Positions 21,727-32,915 of a DNA stretch of 64,000 bases are shown piece by piece. The stretch is from Ichthyophis bannanicus (lineage: Eukaryota > Chordata > Amphibia > Gymnophiona > Ichthyophiidae): the NCBI GenBank assembly GCA_033557465.1, contig CM066040.1:328618297-328682296 (forward strand), in the 5' to 3' direction. Position numbers and translations under genes: made by a program. Every line of letters starts with the position of its first letter. Positions within the stretch are counted from its first letter, which is position 1. Below the pieces are notes generated by a model, which did no database searches, was not told where the DNA came from, and worked only from the letters and a program-made list of their open reading frames with translations.

Positions 21727-23634
21727 CTCCGTCAGCATAGCCCCCTCCGCTGGTTTCTCTCAGCACAGGAGACTGGCTGGTCCACTTTGCCCACAGGTGG
21801 TCAGCCATCACATCAGATACCTGGGTGCTTCATATAGTTCAAAAAGGCTATCTTCTACACTTTCACCAGGTACCTCCCTCCTACTTTCCAGGGGAGCCTC
21901 CAAGACTCCCTCTGCACAGGAACTTACTCCTTCAGGAGTTAGCAAGTCTTCTTCAGGAACAGGCTGTGGAACCGGTGCCCCACCACCTGAGAGGTCACGG
22001 CTTTTATTCCAGGTACTTTCTGATACCAAAAAGAACAGGAGGCCTCAGACCCATCCTGGACTTGCGAAACCTCAACAAGTTCCTGGAAAGGGAAAAGTTC
22101 AAGATGCTTACCCTTGGAATCCTGCTGCCCTACCTCCAGCAGGGAGATTGGCTATACTCCTTGGATCTAAAGGATGCTTATACTCACATCCTTATTCATC
22201 CAGACCACAGACAATATCTCAGGTTTGTAGTGGGAGGAAATCATTACCAGTACAGTTACTGCCCTTTGGCCTATCCTCCGCCCCCAGGGTGTTCACCAAA
22301 TGCCTAGCAGTGGTGGTGGCTTATCTAAGACTTCAAGGCCTTTTTGTGTTTCCATACCTGGACGACTGGCTCATCAGAGCCCAGTCTTCCCAAGCGGCCA
22401 CTCAGGCCACTCATTGCACTGTGACTCTACTCCAGCACTTGGGATTTGTCATAAACTTCGCAAAGTCCACTTTGCTCCCCTCTCAAAATCTCGAATTCAT
22501 AGGCGCCAGGTTGGACACTCTTCAGGCGCGGGCCTTCCTGCCTCTGGACAGGGCCCACAGGCTCATGGATCTCGCCAGCCACTTTCACAGCAATTCCCTG
22601 GTCTCTGCCAGGCAATTCCTGAGACTGCTCGGCCATATGGCTTCCACGGTCCATGTAACCCCCAGTGCCCGCCTGAACATGCGTCCTGCTCAGTGGTGCC
22701 TTCGCACTCAATGGCATCAGGCCACAGGAAGCCTGGCGGACTCAGTACTGATATCCGACCTGCTGGTCTCTTCTCTGCGATCGTGGCTTCATCTGCCAAA
22801 CCTAGTGCTGGGAGTGGATTTTCAATCTCCTCCACCTTGTCAGGTACTGACATCCGATGCTTCTCTCCTGGGTTGGGGAGCACATTGCCAAGGGACATGT
22901 ACTCAAGGCCTCTGGACCCCTTGGGAGTCTGCTCAGCAGATAAACTTCCTGGAGCTCAGGGCCATCCGCCTAGCTCTGAGAGCCTTCTCCCACCTCACTT
23001 CTCACCAGTCTGTGCTGGTGCAGACGGACAATCAAGTTGCAGTGTTCTACGTGAACAAACAAGGAGGCACAGGCTCCTTCCTTCTCTGTTAGGAGGCGCA
23101 AAAACTGTGCTCTTGGGCCGTCGGCCACCGCATCCTCCTCAAAGCTGTCTATCTCCCAGGTCAGGAAAATTACCTGGCAGACAAGCTGAGCAGGATCCTT
23201 CAACCACACGAGTGGAGATTGGATCCGTTGGTGGTTCAACGGATCTTTCTCAAATGGGGCCTCACCTCCATGGATCTGTTTGCCAGTCCTCAGAACCGGC
23301 AGCTTCCCAGATTCTGCTCTCGACAACCGCATCCTCTCAGAGTAGCGGCGGATGCTTTTCTGATTCCATGGTCCACAGGCCTCTTGTATGCCTTTCCTCC
23401 CATGCTGCTAGTGTCTCGGACGCTCTTCAAGGTTCTCAGAGACAGAGCCTCAATGATCCTGGTGGCTCCCCGGTGGCCGAGACAGCCCTGGTTCCCGCTT
23501 CTGATGCAGCTGGCGGTGGACACTCCTCTTCCTCTGGGGTTTCAACCCGATCTCCTGTCACAGGATCAAGGGACTCTCCTACACCCCATCCTACGCTCCC
23601 TTCATCTGATAGCCTGGCTGCTGAAAGGGTAGTC
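21727..23634 (+). pseudogene. DIRS-3 reverse transcriptase / RNase H / methyltransferase-like ORF
   Basis: The RT fingers are in one frame (to about 22265): 'GFYSRYFLIPKRTGGLRPILDLRNLNKFL' and 'SLDLKDAYTHILIHPDHRQYLRF'. A frameshift near 22265 moves the rest: 'LPFGLSSAPRVFTKCLAVVVAYLR', catalytic 'YLDDWL' (22357-22374), then RNase H with 'TSDASLLGWGAH', 'FLELRAIRLALRAF', 'QTDNQVAVFYVNKQGGTGS' and 'NYLADKLSRIL'. A TAG at 23090-23092 interrupts RNase H. The methyltransferase-like block (23265-23510: 'DLFASPQNRQLPRFCS', 'YAFPPMLL', 'MILVAPRWPRQPWFPLL') follows. With these breaks repaired in evolution's terms the copy would resemble DIRS-6 closely, so it is recent. Confidence 0.9.
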
Positions 23635-24669
23635 CTTGCTCCCCTCCTGCTGCCTCGGGAGGTGGAAGAGGTCGTCTTGGCCTCCAGGTGGCCATCCACC
23701 CGGACGTTCTACGCTCTTAAGTGGCATCGGTTCTCCGTATGGTGTACTTGGCAGTCTTAGAATCCCTTCTCCTGCTTGGTGGCAGTGGTCTTGCAATATT
23801 TGCTTTACCTCTCCAATCTGGGCCTTAAGTCCAACTCTGTCAGGGTCCACCTCAGTGCTCTCTCTGCGCATCACGCGCTGGTGGACGGCAGGCCTCTTTC
23901 CAACCACCCTTTGGTGGCTCGTTTTCTCCGAGGCCTCCTTCTCCTTAAGCCTCCTTTGCGCCCACCAGCCCCTGAATGGGATCTGAATGTGGTCTTACAG
24001 CGGATTACCTGTCCGCCCTTTGAACCTATGGCTACCTGCCCTCTTCGTTTTCTTTCCTGGAAAACCTTGTTTTTGGTAGCCCTTACCTCTGCTAGGCGCG
24101 TTAGTGAACTGCAGGCCCTAGTGTCTGTCCCTCCTTACACTAGGTTCTACAAAAATCGGGTAGTCTTACGGACTCACCCTAAGTTTCTTCCAAAAGTGGT
24201 TTCTCCTTTTCATCTCAACCAGGAGGTGGTTCTTCCGACCTTCTTTCCCAGGCTGCACATCAGCCGGGCTGAAATGGTCCTGCATACCCTGGACTGTAGG
24301 AGGGCCTTGTCCTTCTACCTTGACCGTACGCGGGAGCATAGGAGGGCTGTTCAGCTCTTCGTTTCTTTTGACCCCAATAAGTTGGGGCTACCTGTCTCCA
24401 AGCGTACTTTGTCCAAATGGGTTGCTGACTGTATCGCTTGGGCTTATGGGGCAGCCGACCTCTCGTTGGAGGGTCGAGTCACGGCTCATCATGTTAGGGC
24501 GAAGGCTACTTCAGTGGCTCATCTCCGCTCTGTTCCATTGGCAAACATCTGCCGGGCCGCTACTTGGTCTTCAAGCCAGATTTTTGCAGCCCATTACTGC
24601 CTGGAGAGGGAGTCCTGCAGGGACAGTGCTTTCGGACAGGCAGTCCTCCATAATCTCTTTGAGGTTTAG
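23600..24669 (+). pseudogene. DIRS-3 tyrosine recombinase with one nonsense codon
   Basis: The frame from about 23600 reads a SAM-like N-terminal region ('STRTFYALKWHRFSVWC'), then a TAG at 23758-23760, and is open again to 24669. The catalytic set is complete: Arg I in 'SARRVSELQAL', Lys-region 'RTHPKFLPKVVSPFHLNQ', H-H-V-R for HxxR, 'ICRAATWSSSQIF' and the Tyr in 'AAHYCLE'. It would integrate the circular DNA into a target. The same frame is also open upstream over RNase H (22300-23600). No histidine or arginine of the active site is changed. Confidence 0.9.
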
Positions 24670-24809
24670 GCAACTCCTACCCCTCTGGCCCTGGTGTTGG
24701 GCTACCGGTCGGGGGTGTTTTCAGAGAAGATTCCTTCCTTCTGTGCTGCTGAGCTACAGGGAGCTCATTTTTGTGCTTGAGGTCTCCGGTAGCTTTAAGC
24801 TTGGGAGTC

Positions 24810-24907
24810 TCATGTGTGAGGACTGACTTCCTGCTTGGTCCTGGAGAAAGAGTAGTTACTCACCTGTAACAGGAGTTCTCCAGGAGCAGCAGGAATCAGT
24901 CCTCACA
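24810..24907 (+). repeat. DIRS-3 internal complementary region (ICR)
   Basis: The first half ('tgaggactgacttcctgctt') is the complement of the left end at 19401-19430. The second half ('gagtagttactcacctgtaa', then 'cagcaggaatcagtcctcac') is the complement of the right end. The two meet as left end joined to right end, as expected for a circle junction. Confidence 0.9.
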
Positions 24908-24988
24908 ACTCTCCCTCCTCCCCTTGGAGTTGCAGTCCTATGATTTCGTTTTTGCTAATTTTTTTGCTGCCTTTTAGCTATGTCATCA

Positions 24989-25148
24989 GACTGAGCAAGA
25001 TGGCTCCTTTGGGCGGGAAGGGGACCGTGCATGCGTGCTGCAATTCCCGAAGGCTTTCTTTGAAAGCTGGGGAAATTGCTCCGCGAGGGCTCCGTCGGCG
25101 CCAACGTCACCCATATGTGAGGACTGTTACAGGTGAGTAACTACTCTT
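24989..25148 (+). repeat. DIRS-3 right ITR and terminus
   Basis: Complement of 19401-19565 ('gactgagcaagatggctcct', 'tttgaaagctggggaaattg'). It ends 'ttacaggtgagtaactactc'. The 'ggactg' runs straight into 'ttacagg', missing about 27 bases seen in the ICR. Confidence 0.9.
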
Positions 25149-25359
25149 AATACGAGGGGATATGAGACACATATGCTAATACTTTCAGGGAACATGGGCA
25201 ATGGAGGGTTAAGTGGCTTGCCCAAGACCACAAGGAGTGCCTATAGGACTAGAAATCCAAGTCCCTCCGGCCTGAGATTGCTGTCCCCAGGTGGGACTTG
25301 AACCCCCGGCCCTCTGTCCTGAAGTACCTTGTCCTAACCACTAGACCATGGTTCCCTAC

Positions 25360-25593
25360 CTCTTTTCTTTTTCTAATTCCTCTATATCCTTTTTAAGTTA
25401 CAGCGACCAGAATTGCACACAATATTCAAGGTGCGGTCGCACCATGGAACAATACAGAGGCATTATAATATCCTTGGTTTTATTCTCTATTCCTATCCTT
25501 ATGATTCCTAGCATTCTATTTGCTTTCTTAGCCGCTGCTACACATTGGGCAGAGATTTTCAACATATTATCCACGGTGATGTCTAAATCTTTT
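25360..25593 (-). pseudogene. CR1 RT middle fragment (second piece)
   Basis: The minus strand reads 'DLDITVDNMLKISAQCVAAAKKANRMLGIIRIGIENKTKDIIMPLYCSMVRPHLEYCVQFWSL', matching the CR1 at 8550-8740. It is bounded by the SINE on one side and DIRS-4 on the other. Confidence 0.88.
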
Positions 25594-25770
25594 ATCTCCA
25601 GGAACAAGCAGGAATGAGTCTTCACATATGGGTACGTCGGTACCGACGGAGTCTGCGCAGGAACGCTCCCTAGCGTCCAATTAGAATGCTTTTGGGAGCA
25701 TCCCATCATGCCTGCGTGCTGCCTTCCCGCCTTTCCCAACTGCCTCTCCTCAGTTTTCGTTTTCCCGCGG
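25594..25770 (+). repeat. DIRS-4 left ITR
   Basis: It contains 'gagtcttcacatatgggta' and the perfect 14-base palindrome 'cgtcggtaccgacg' (25636-25649). It is complementary to 34268-34459. Confidence 0.92.
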
Positions 25771-25971
25771 AGCCGGCAGGACGTACTCCTGTCACCGCAG
25801 TAAATTCTTTTATTTTTTTATTTTCTTGTGGTCGCGTCTGCCTTCCCGACGCCACCGGTACTGCCGGTGTTTCTTCCTTCTTTTCTCTTACAAAATTTCC
25901 TTCTGAGGAATATTTTTTCCCTGTTAGTGCCTGACAGTTTTTTCAGCCTGCTAGGCCTACTCACTTTCCTT

Positions 25972-28043
25972 CATGGAAATACCAGCCACTAACCCTAAAA
26001 TGTTTAAACTGTGGCGGTACAAAATTAATTGTAGACACTCATAATTGGTGTCTACCCTGTTTGGGTCCTGACCACCATCACCAGAAAGAACACTGCAGCG
26101 GTATATCCATAAGACGTCTTCAGCATCGAGCATGTCTCGATACACGGTCCCCATTAAACTTCACGGGACCAGCCAAAGCTGCTTCTTCACAGGATCAGGT
26201 AACCCAAAAACAGTCTGTTAAGACTAGCCAGGCCTCGAGTGGTAGATCTCATGCTCAGCATAGAGATGCCTCTGGCGTTGCCCTCGAGAACACCTTGGCA
26301 TTAAAACCCCGATGGGAGTCTTCTGCCTCCAAACCATTTATGGGGTTTCAGGTTGTTTCTGGGGTTCTCACCTCTACGAACATACCTGAGCCATGCTCAG
26401 TGGCGGCATCCGCTTGGAGCGGTACCGATACCCCGGCATCGGCAATGGTGTTGGATGAAACATTCCTCACCAAAGATTGCAGTCTAGCGCTCTCGGTTCC
26501 TTCGGGGTCGACTGAGCCGCTGCTGACCGATCTTCCAGTATCGGTATCCATCCCGGTACCGGTACTGGTATCGACGTTGGTACCCTCCAGATATGCATAG
26601 ATAGACTCGCTTCCTTCGATGCCGAGTCTGGAATCGATCTCTAGTCTGGATGACTGGGTACCGACTCGTCTCAGTACCGACTTCAAACGGTACCGAAGAC
26701 ATTCTACCGATGATCAAGGTCTGCCACAATCGGTTACCTCGGTACCGATAGTGCTATCGCAGACTGATCTTCATGTATCGGTATCAACGACGGTACCGGT
26801 CTCGGTACTGGTATCGACATCAACATCGGTGTCGGTACCTCCCATGCTCGTTTCAACCGGCTCGCTTCCTTCCATACCGAATTTGGAATCGATCCCTAGC
26901 ATGGACGATTTGCTACCGACGGGTTGCGGTACCGGTTTCCAGCGGAACCGACAACTATCCTTCAAGGACAATCCGATGCTCCACCCCTTCCGATCTTCTA
27001 TTCTAGAGAATCTGAATGAATTGGTCGGTGCTGGAGCTAGTTCTTCAACAGATCTAGTTCTTCCTCCTCTTCCTAGAGGACTCCCCTCTGGGGAGATTTC
27101 TTTTCAAGCATTCCTGCTTGATATGGCAAAGTTACTTGCCATTTTTATACCTGGTCAATATCCTGCACCAGGGGATCCAGAACCTCTGCAGATCCCCTGC
27201 AATCCAAAGGAAGTCATTATGTTTCCTTTGCATCAGACCTTGCAGGATCTCCTATTTAGAACGTGGGAAGCTCCTTTAACGGTATCCCCACCTTCTAGGG
27301 CAACTGATCTTCTATACATGGTGCCCCCTTCTCCAGGTTTTCAAAAACCTCAGCTCCCTCATCATTCTATTGTTGTAGAATCAGCAATGAGGCGTGTTAA
27401 GAGTACTAAGAAGCATTCTTCTTATCCGCCAGGTCGTGAGGCTAGGACTTTAGATGCCTTTGGACGCCAAACCTTCCAGGCATCCATGTTTTCAGCAAGA
27501 ATTCTCTTATATATTTTCTATATGGGATTATCTCTTGAGGAGGTCACAAAGGATTTACTACTTTTGACCCCTTTTCTCCAAGAGCCTAAAAGAGCAGATT
27601 TTTCTATACTAGTCAATCATGTTCAAAATATTTCTAGGTTCCTTACTCGTGCTTCCCTGCACTCTTTTGAGTCTGTTAGCAGAATTTCTGCTACAGCCAT
27701 AGGGGCACGACATAGAGCCTGGCTCCAAGCTTCAGACTTGGACAAATGGCTACAAGATAGATTGGGAAATACTCCTTGCACTGGAGAGAATCTCTTTAAC
27801 AAGGAGACTTTACTCCAAGCTGCTCAGTTAACTACTGACACTATTGCTTTCAGAGGTTTGTCTACGCCTTCCTCTATCCCAGTTTGTAGAAAATCTACTA
27901 ACAAACTTTGTTCCCTTAAGGGGAGAAAGTTGTATTCATCTTCTACCCATCATACAGATGTTCCCAGACAGGGGAAACATCCAACCAGGCTAAGGAAACC
28001 ACAACCTCAACAGGTTCAGCAAACCCAGCAGTCGCAGGGTTGA
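25972..28043 (+). pseudogene. gag: DIRS-4 family B gag
   Basis: The Cys/His cluster is at about 26000-26100 ('CLNCGGTKLIVDTHNWCLPC', then 'DHHHQKEHC') in a frame shifted from the rest. An uninterrupted 474-codon frame covers 26619-28043: 'PSGEISFQAFLLDMAKLLAIFIP', 'SPGFQKPQLPHHSIVVESAMRRVKSTKKHSS', 'PPGREARTLDAFGRQTFQASMFSARI', 'ARHRAWLQASDLDKWLQDRLGNTPCTGENLFNK' and a Gln-rich end. The linker (26400-26960) is packed with 'ggtacc' hexamers. The core being open in a copy without RT hints that the gag was kept longer than the other genes, or that the copy is young. Confidence 0.82.
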
Positions 28044-28361
28044 TGATAGACTCTTCACTGAATCCTCTTCCTGTTTGAAATTTAGAACCTGTAGTTTGCT
28101 TCTTCCCATTAAAAGCATTTACATCGGTTCCATCCTAAAATTTACACGTCTCTCTTAAAGAGACATCTTGACTTTTAGCTCATAGAGCTTCTTAAGATGA
28201 TTATGCTTTACAGGTAGTTAAGTTACTCCTCTTCCTCTGAAGTACACAGAGGAGTAACAGCTGTCAATAAGGTTGCTATGCCTTTACCTTTGACTTTTTC
28301 TCCTGTATCAGCATGTCTCATATTAATTTTTCAAAGATTTACTCCATCGTAAGTCTTTTTT
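28044..28361 (+). other. Non-coding interior of DIRS-4 before the RTE
   Basis: No RT reading frame is seen directly after gag, where the other DIRS copies start theirs. I recognise no other element. The last 11 bases ('aagtctttttt', 28351-28361) are the left copy of the RTE target duplication. Confidence 0.5.
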
Positions 28362-31300
28362 TTCCTCTCACTTGGTTTGCAGCTTGTCGTGCTGTGAGGG
28401 CTTGCGTGCATCAGTGATGCTGAGAGCTAAACTATCGGTAGTTTAACTACTAGCAGGGTCTCCCAAGATGGACAGGTCTCAGCTGAGGTGCCAGACCAAG
28501 ACAAACCACCCATCTGGGCAGCAGCAGAATGGGACAGTGTTGACGGCGGAGGATCACATTTTTGTGACAACGGCAACAACACCAAACTTAAACTGTGCGG
28601 AAGAAAGGCCCGGCAATCTACTTCTGTATCTTGCCATGAAAACCCAATGGATAGTTACAACAAAACAAATTGTGCTATGGTGCTGGAAGATGAGACCCCC
28701 AGGTCAGAAGGCACTCAACTAGCTACTGGGGAAGAGCTGAAGATTTTTCAGAGTAAAGCCAGCATTTATGATGTGGTTGGATCAAAGCCCTCGGGAAGTC
28801 TGACTGCTGATGTAGCTGCGCATGAAATGAGAGTCAGAAGCTGTAAAGATGTCTTACACATTGGAACATGGAACGTACGAAGCATGAACCAAGGGAAGTT
28901 GGAGGTGGTCAAGAATGAAACGGAACGTGTACAACTTAATCTGTTGGGTGTCAGCGAACTGAAATGGACTGGCATGGGGCACTTTGCATCAGATGATCAC
29001 ATGGTCTACTATGCTGGAAATGAAAGACAAAGAAGAAATGGTGTTGCATTTATAATAAAGAAGAAACTTGCAAGAACTGTAATGAAATACAATGCAGTCA
29101 GCGAACACTTAATCTCTATTCGTCTACGAGGAATGCCTATCAACACAACTATAATTCAAGTATATGCCCCAACAGCAGCTGCAGAAGAGAATGAAATTGA
29201 AGAGTTCTATGAACAAGTACAAGCTGAAATTGACAGAACATGCAAACAGGATATCCTGATAGTCATGGGTGACTGGAACGCAAAAGTTGGCAACAAAGAA
29301 GAAGGCAAAGTAGTTGGAAAATATGGACTTGGCAATAGAAATGAAGCTGGAGAAAGACTGATAGAATTCTGCAAGACCAATGATCTATTCATCTCAAACA
29401 CCTTCTTCCAGCAACAGAAGCGGCGACTGTACACATGGACTTCACCGAATGGATTATATAAAAATCAAATTGACTACATATGTGGAAGTCAACGATGGAA
29501 AAGCTCTGTAACATCAACAAAGACAAAACCTGGAGCTGACTGTGGTACAGATCATCAACTACTAGTATGCAAACTCAAGCTAAAGTTGAAAAAGAGCAAA
29601 CCACTGATGAATGCAGCAAAATATGACCTTGAGAATATACCACTGGAATTTAAAGACTTCCTGCAAAATCGATTTACTGCTTTAGATACAAATGACAGAG
29701 CTCCAGAAGAGTTATGGAATGACATCAAGAAGGTTGTATTGGAAGAAAGCGAGGTCTCTATAAAAGGTGAAAAAGCAAAAACGGCCAAAATGGATGACGG
29801 AAGAAACTCTGAAAATTGCCCAGAAACGCAGAGAAGCTAAAGTCAGAGGAGAAAGAAAGACAATCGCAGAATTCAACAGAGATTTCCAACGTGCAGCAAG
29901 ACAGGACAAGGAAAAGTACTACAATGACACTTGCAAGGAAATAGAAACAGAAACTATTAGAGGAAGAACAAGATCGGCTTTCCTAAAGCTACGAGAGTTA
30001 AAGAAAAAGTTCCAGCCTCGAATTGGAATGTTACAAGATGCTCAAGGTTCTATGTTGAATGATGCTGAGAAGATCAAGAAAAGGTGGAAGGAATAAACAG
30101 AGTTCTTATATGATAAAGATCAAGTGGATCAACAGCCGTTTCAACCTGTACCTTATGATCGGGAACCATTGGTGATGAAAGAAGAAGTTGAAGCAGCATT
30201 GAAAGCCTTATCAAAGAACAAAGCACCAGGCATTGATAGCATTCCCATAGAAGTATTGCAGCAATCTGATGCAGCTGTTACCGTACTCACAAAGCTCTGC
30301 CAAGAAATATGGAAGACAACATCATGGCCAACTGACTGGAAAAGATCTGTGTTTATACCAATACTAAAGAAAGGTGATCCAACTGACTGTGGAAATTATC
30401 GCACAATCGCTCTGATCCCACATGCCAGCAAGATTCTACTGAAGATTATTCAAAAGAGACTACAACCATACCTGGAACAAGAACTACCTGAAGTGAAAGC
30501 AGGGTTCAGGAAAGGGCGAGGAACGAGAGACATCATTGCGGATGTGAGATGGATCCTTGAAAAGACTAAAGAATACCAAAAGGATATCTATTTGTGCTTT
30601 ATCGACTATAGCAAGGCTTTTGACTGTGTAAACCATGAGAAACTCTGGGCCACATTAAGAAGCATTGGTATACCAGAACACCTGATCGTTCTCTTGCGCA
30701 ATCTGTACATTGATCAAGAAGCAACAGTTCGAACGAAACAAGGAGAAGCAGAATGGTTTAAAATAAGCAAAGGTGTAAGACAAGGCTGCATACTTTCCTC
30801 CTACCTGTTTAATTTATATGCAGAACAAATCATCAGAGAAGCAGGATTGTATGAAGACAACAGAGGTGTGAAGATTGGTGGAAGACTCATCAACAACCTT
30901 TGCTATGCTGATGATACCACATTACTGGCTGAAAGTGAAGATGATCTGAAACATTTGCTTCTCTCAATCAAAGAACATAGTCTCAAAATGGGCCTGCACC
31001 TTAATGTAAAGAAGACAAAGATCATGACAACTGGCATAATCAACAGGTTCATCGTTGAAGGAGAAGAAATTGAAATTGTGAACAACTTTAACCTACATGG
31101 ATCATCTATCAATAAAGAAGCAACAAGCAGTCAAGAAATCAGACGACGCATTGCTCTTGGCAGAATGGCTATGAAAGACCTAGATAAGATTCTCAAGAGC
31201 AGAGATGTCTCTCTCCATACAAAGATTCGACTTGTTCAAGCCATGGTATTTTCAATAACATCATATGGATGTGAAAGCTGGACAGTGAAAAAGATAGACA

Positions 31301-31693
31301 GGAAGAAAATTGATGCCTTTGAATTATGGTGCTGGCGGCGAATACTGTGTATACCATGGACTGCCCGAAGAACAAAGCAGTCGGTACTAGAGGAGATCAA
31401 ACCTAAGCTTTCTTTAGAAGCTCAGATGACAAGACTTCGACTTTCATACTTTGGACACATCATGCGAAGAGAGAGAGATCATTAGAGAAAGACATTATGC
31501 TTGGCAAGATAGAAGGTCAACGCAAAAGAGGAAGGCCAGCAATGAGATGGATCGATACAATAACAGCAGCTACGGGTACCAGTCTGTCAACAATGAGCCT
31601 CCTGACTGAAGACCGAACACAATTTAGGATAGCTATCCAAAGGGTCGCCATGAGTTGACTCCGACTCAATGGCACTTAACTACAACAACAACA
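28362..31693 (+). mobile_element. RTE-clade LINE, full length or nearly so
   Basis: The 3.3-kb element has an 11-base target duplication 'aagtctttttt' at 28351-28361 and 31694-31704. It has a 5' region of about 130 bases, an endonuclease and RT ORF, and a 3' end 'gactcaatggcacttaacta' followed by (caa)n. That size and tail are typical of RTE elements such as BovB relatives. A second copy lies at 49201-52055 on the minus strand. Confidence 0.9.
28488..31485 (+). pseudogene. RTE endonuclease-reverse transcriptase, broken at three places
   Basis: The APE-type endonuclease is at about 28850-29580: 'HIGTWNVRSMNQGKLE', 'LLGVSELKWTG', 'DILIVMGDWNAKVGNKEEG', 'YTWTSPNGLYKNQIDYI' and 'DCGTDHQLLV' carry the N, E, D/N and DH catalytic positions. 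A frameshift near 29755 and a TAA at about 30094-30096 interrupt. RT (30124-31485) shows 'NKAPGIDSIPIEVLQQ', 'FIDYSKAFDCVNHEKLW', 'GVRQGCILSSYLFNLY' and the catalytic 'CYADDTTLLAES'. The C-terminal motif 'DAFELWCWRRILCIPWTARRT' and 'LSYFGHIMRRE' is diagnostic for RTE. A frameshift near 31480 cuts the last residues. It is younger than most neighbours. Confidence 0.9.
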
Positions 31694-31704
31694 AAGTCTT
31701 TTTT

Positions 31705-32816
31705 CAACTCTGTCCCTCTTACTAAGACATTTGGTCTGTAAGAGTGGTACCACTTAAATGAAGGCTTATCCCTAAGCCCCTAAGTTTTCTTTCAGAGTTG
31801 TCTCCCCCTTGCATTCTTGTTTTTGCTGGCAGCTTCTCAGACAATGATGGAGTCTTACCACTCCTACTTATGTCTGTATGTCTTTCTCCAATCTTAGGAC
31901 CTAAGATTTCTTCTGCTGCCCTAACAATAGTTAGAACTGCAGGGGCTCTTAGTGGTTAGACCACTGACTTGTTGACCAAGCAACCAGGGCTTGATCTCCA
32001 ATATCAACCTTTTCTGGCTATTGTTGCAGACACATCACCTTACCTCCTATCCTTAGCCTTCCCCAATCCTTGGGCTTGGCGGAGTAGTTCAGGTTACATA
32101 CTGGCTCTTAAACAGCCAGTTTTTTCTTCTAATCAACCTGCAGCATGCTCTCTGCATCTCTACAGAGCAGCTCTGCACTATGGGACCTTGTCAGAGAGCA
32201 AATAATTCCAGATGGTTAGGAAGGGCTTTACCTAGTCATGACTACTAGGTTCTTCCCTGCCCTTACCATTTTCATTAAAGTCTTCTTAAATAAAGGACAC
32301 AGGCCTTTAATTAAGTGAAGACCTAAAGAATTATCCAATTCCCTGGGTTGGTTCACATCTCTAGTGGACCCCTTCACCAGGGATGGTTTTCTTTCAGTAA
32401 TAGCCAGTCCTTGTCTTGTATTTTCCTTCCATCCTCAATTCTTCATGGCGTAATTCATATTGAGTGCAAGAATGCACCATACTCATTTTGCCCTCATAGA
32501 AGGGTAAATATGGTATTTTATTTCATTGCATCTTTTTCTCCAGCTGCCTGCTGGAGTTATGGAAGGATTCAGACTTACTATCTTCAGATTAAAAACATCC
32601 TCTGCATTTTTCATGTAGGTCTTCATTCCTGGTTATTCAAGGGCTAGAGTTCTTAGAGGACTCTAGACTTCTCCTTGCCAGTGAGAGCACTCCCTTAGTT
32701 CTCCCACTCATAACCAGGGAGAATGGATTCTCTAAACATCTTCTCAAGCAGGTTATCTCCCTTCTTGTTATTAGATGAATCTTTCTCTCTCCACATTCCC
32801 TATGTGGGGACATCAG
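31705..32816 (+). other. DIRS-4 interior of unknown origin with a tRNA-like patch
   Basis: There is no convincing gene. Around 31945-32010 'tagtggttagaccactgact' and 'gggcttgatctcc' look like A and B boxes, so a small SINE relic is possible. I find no RT, RNase H or recombinase motif in any frame. Confidence 0.4.
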
Positions 32817-32858
32817 TATTTATCTATCTATATATATATCTATATCTATATATCTACA

Positions 32859-32915
<57 letters not shown>

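Larger units (their letters stand above)
19401..25148 (+). mobile_element. DIRS-3: family B DIRS retrotransposon, fairly young
   Basis: The ITRs are 19401-19565 and 24989-25148. Gag has two nonsense codons, RT has one frameshift and one nonsense codon, and the recombinase has one nonsense codon. The ICR is at 24810-24907. There is no target duplication; the SINE flanks resume directly. The right end lacks about 27 bases that are still present in complementary form in its ICR. Confidence 0.92.
19332..25355 (-). mobile_element. SINE with L2-type tail, split by DIRS-3
   Basis: The tail with 'tttatttattta' and a hairpin lies at 19332-19400. The body with 'gttaagtggcttgcccaaga', a B-box complement ('gggacttgaaccc') and the head ('aaccactagacca') lies at 25149-25355. 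DIRS-3 fills the gap. The two parts together match the intact SINE at 15646-15940. Confidence 0.75.

Noticed and set aside
28850..29580. 'Craniofacial development protein 2-like' gene, a common automatic name for such ORFs
   Set aside because: The endonuclease is followed by RTE reverse transcriptase with target duplications; it is a LINE.
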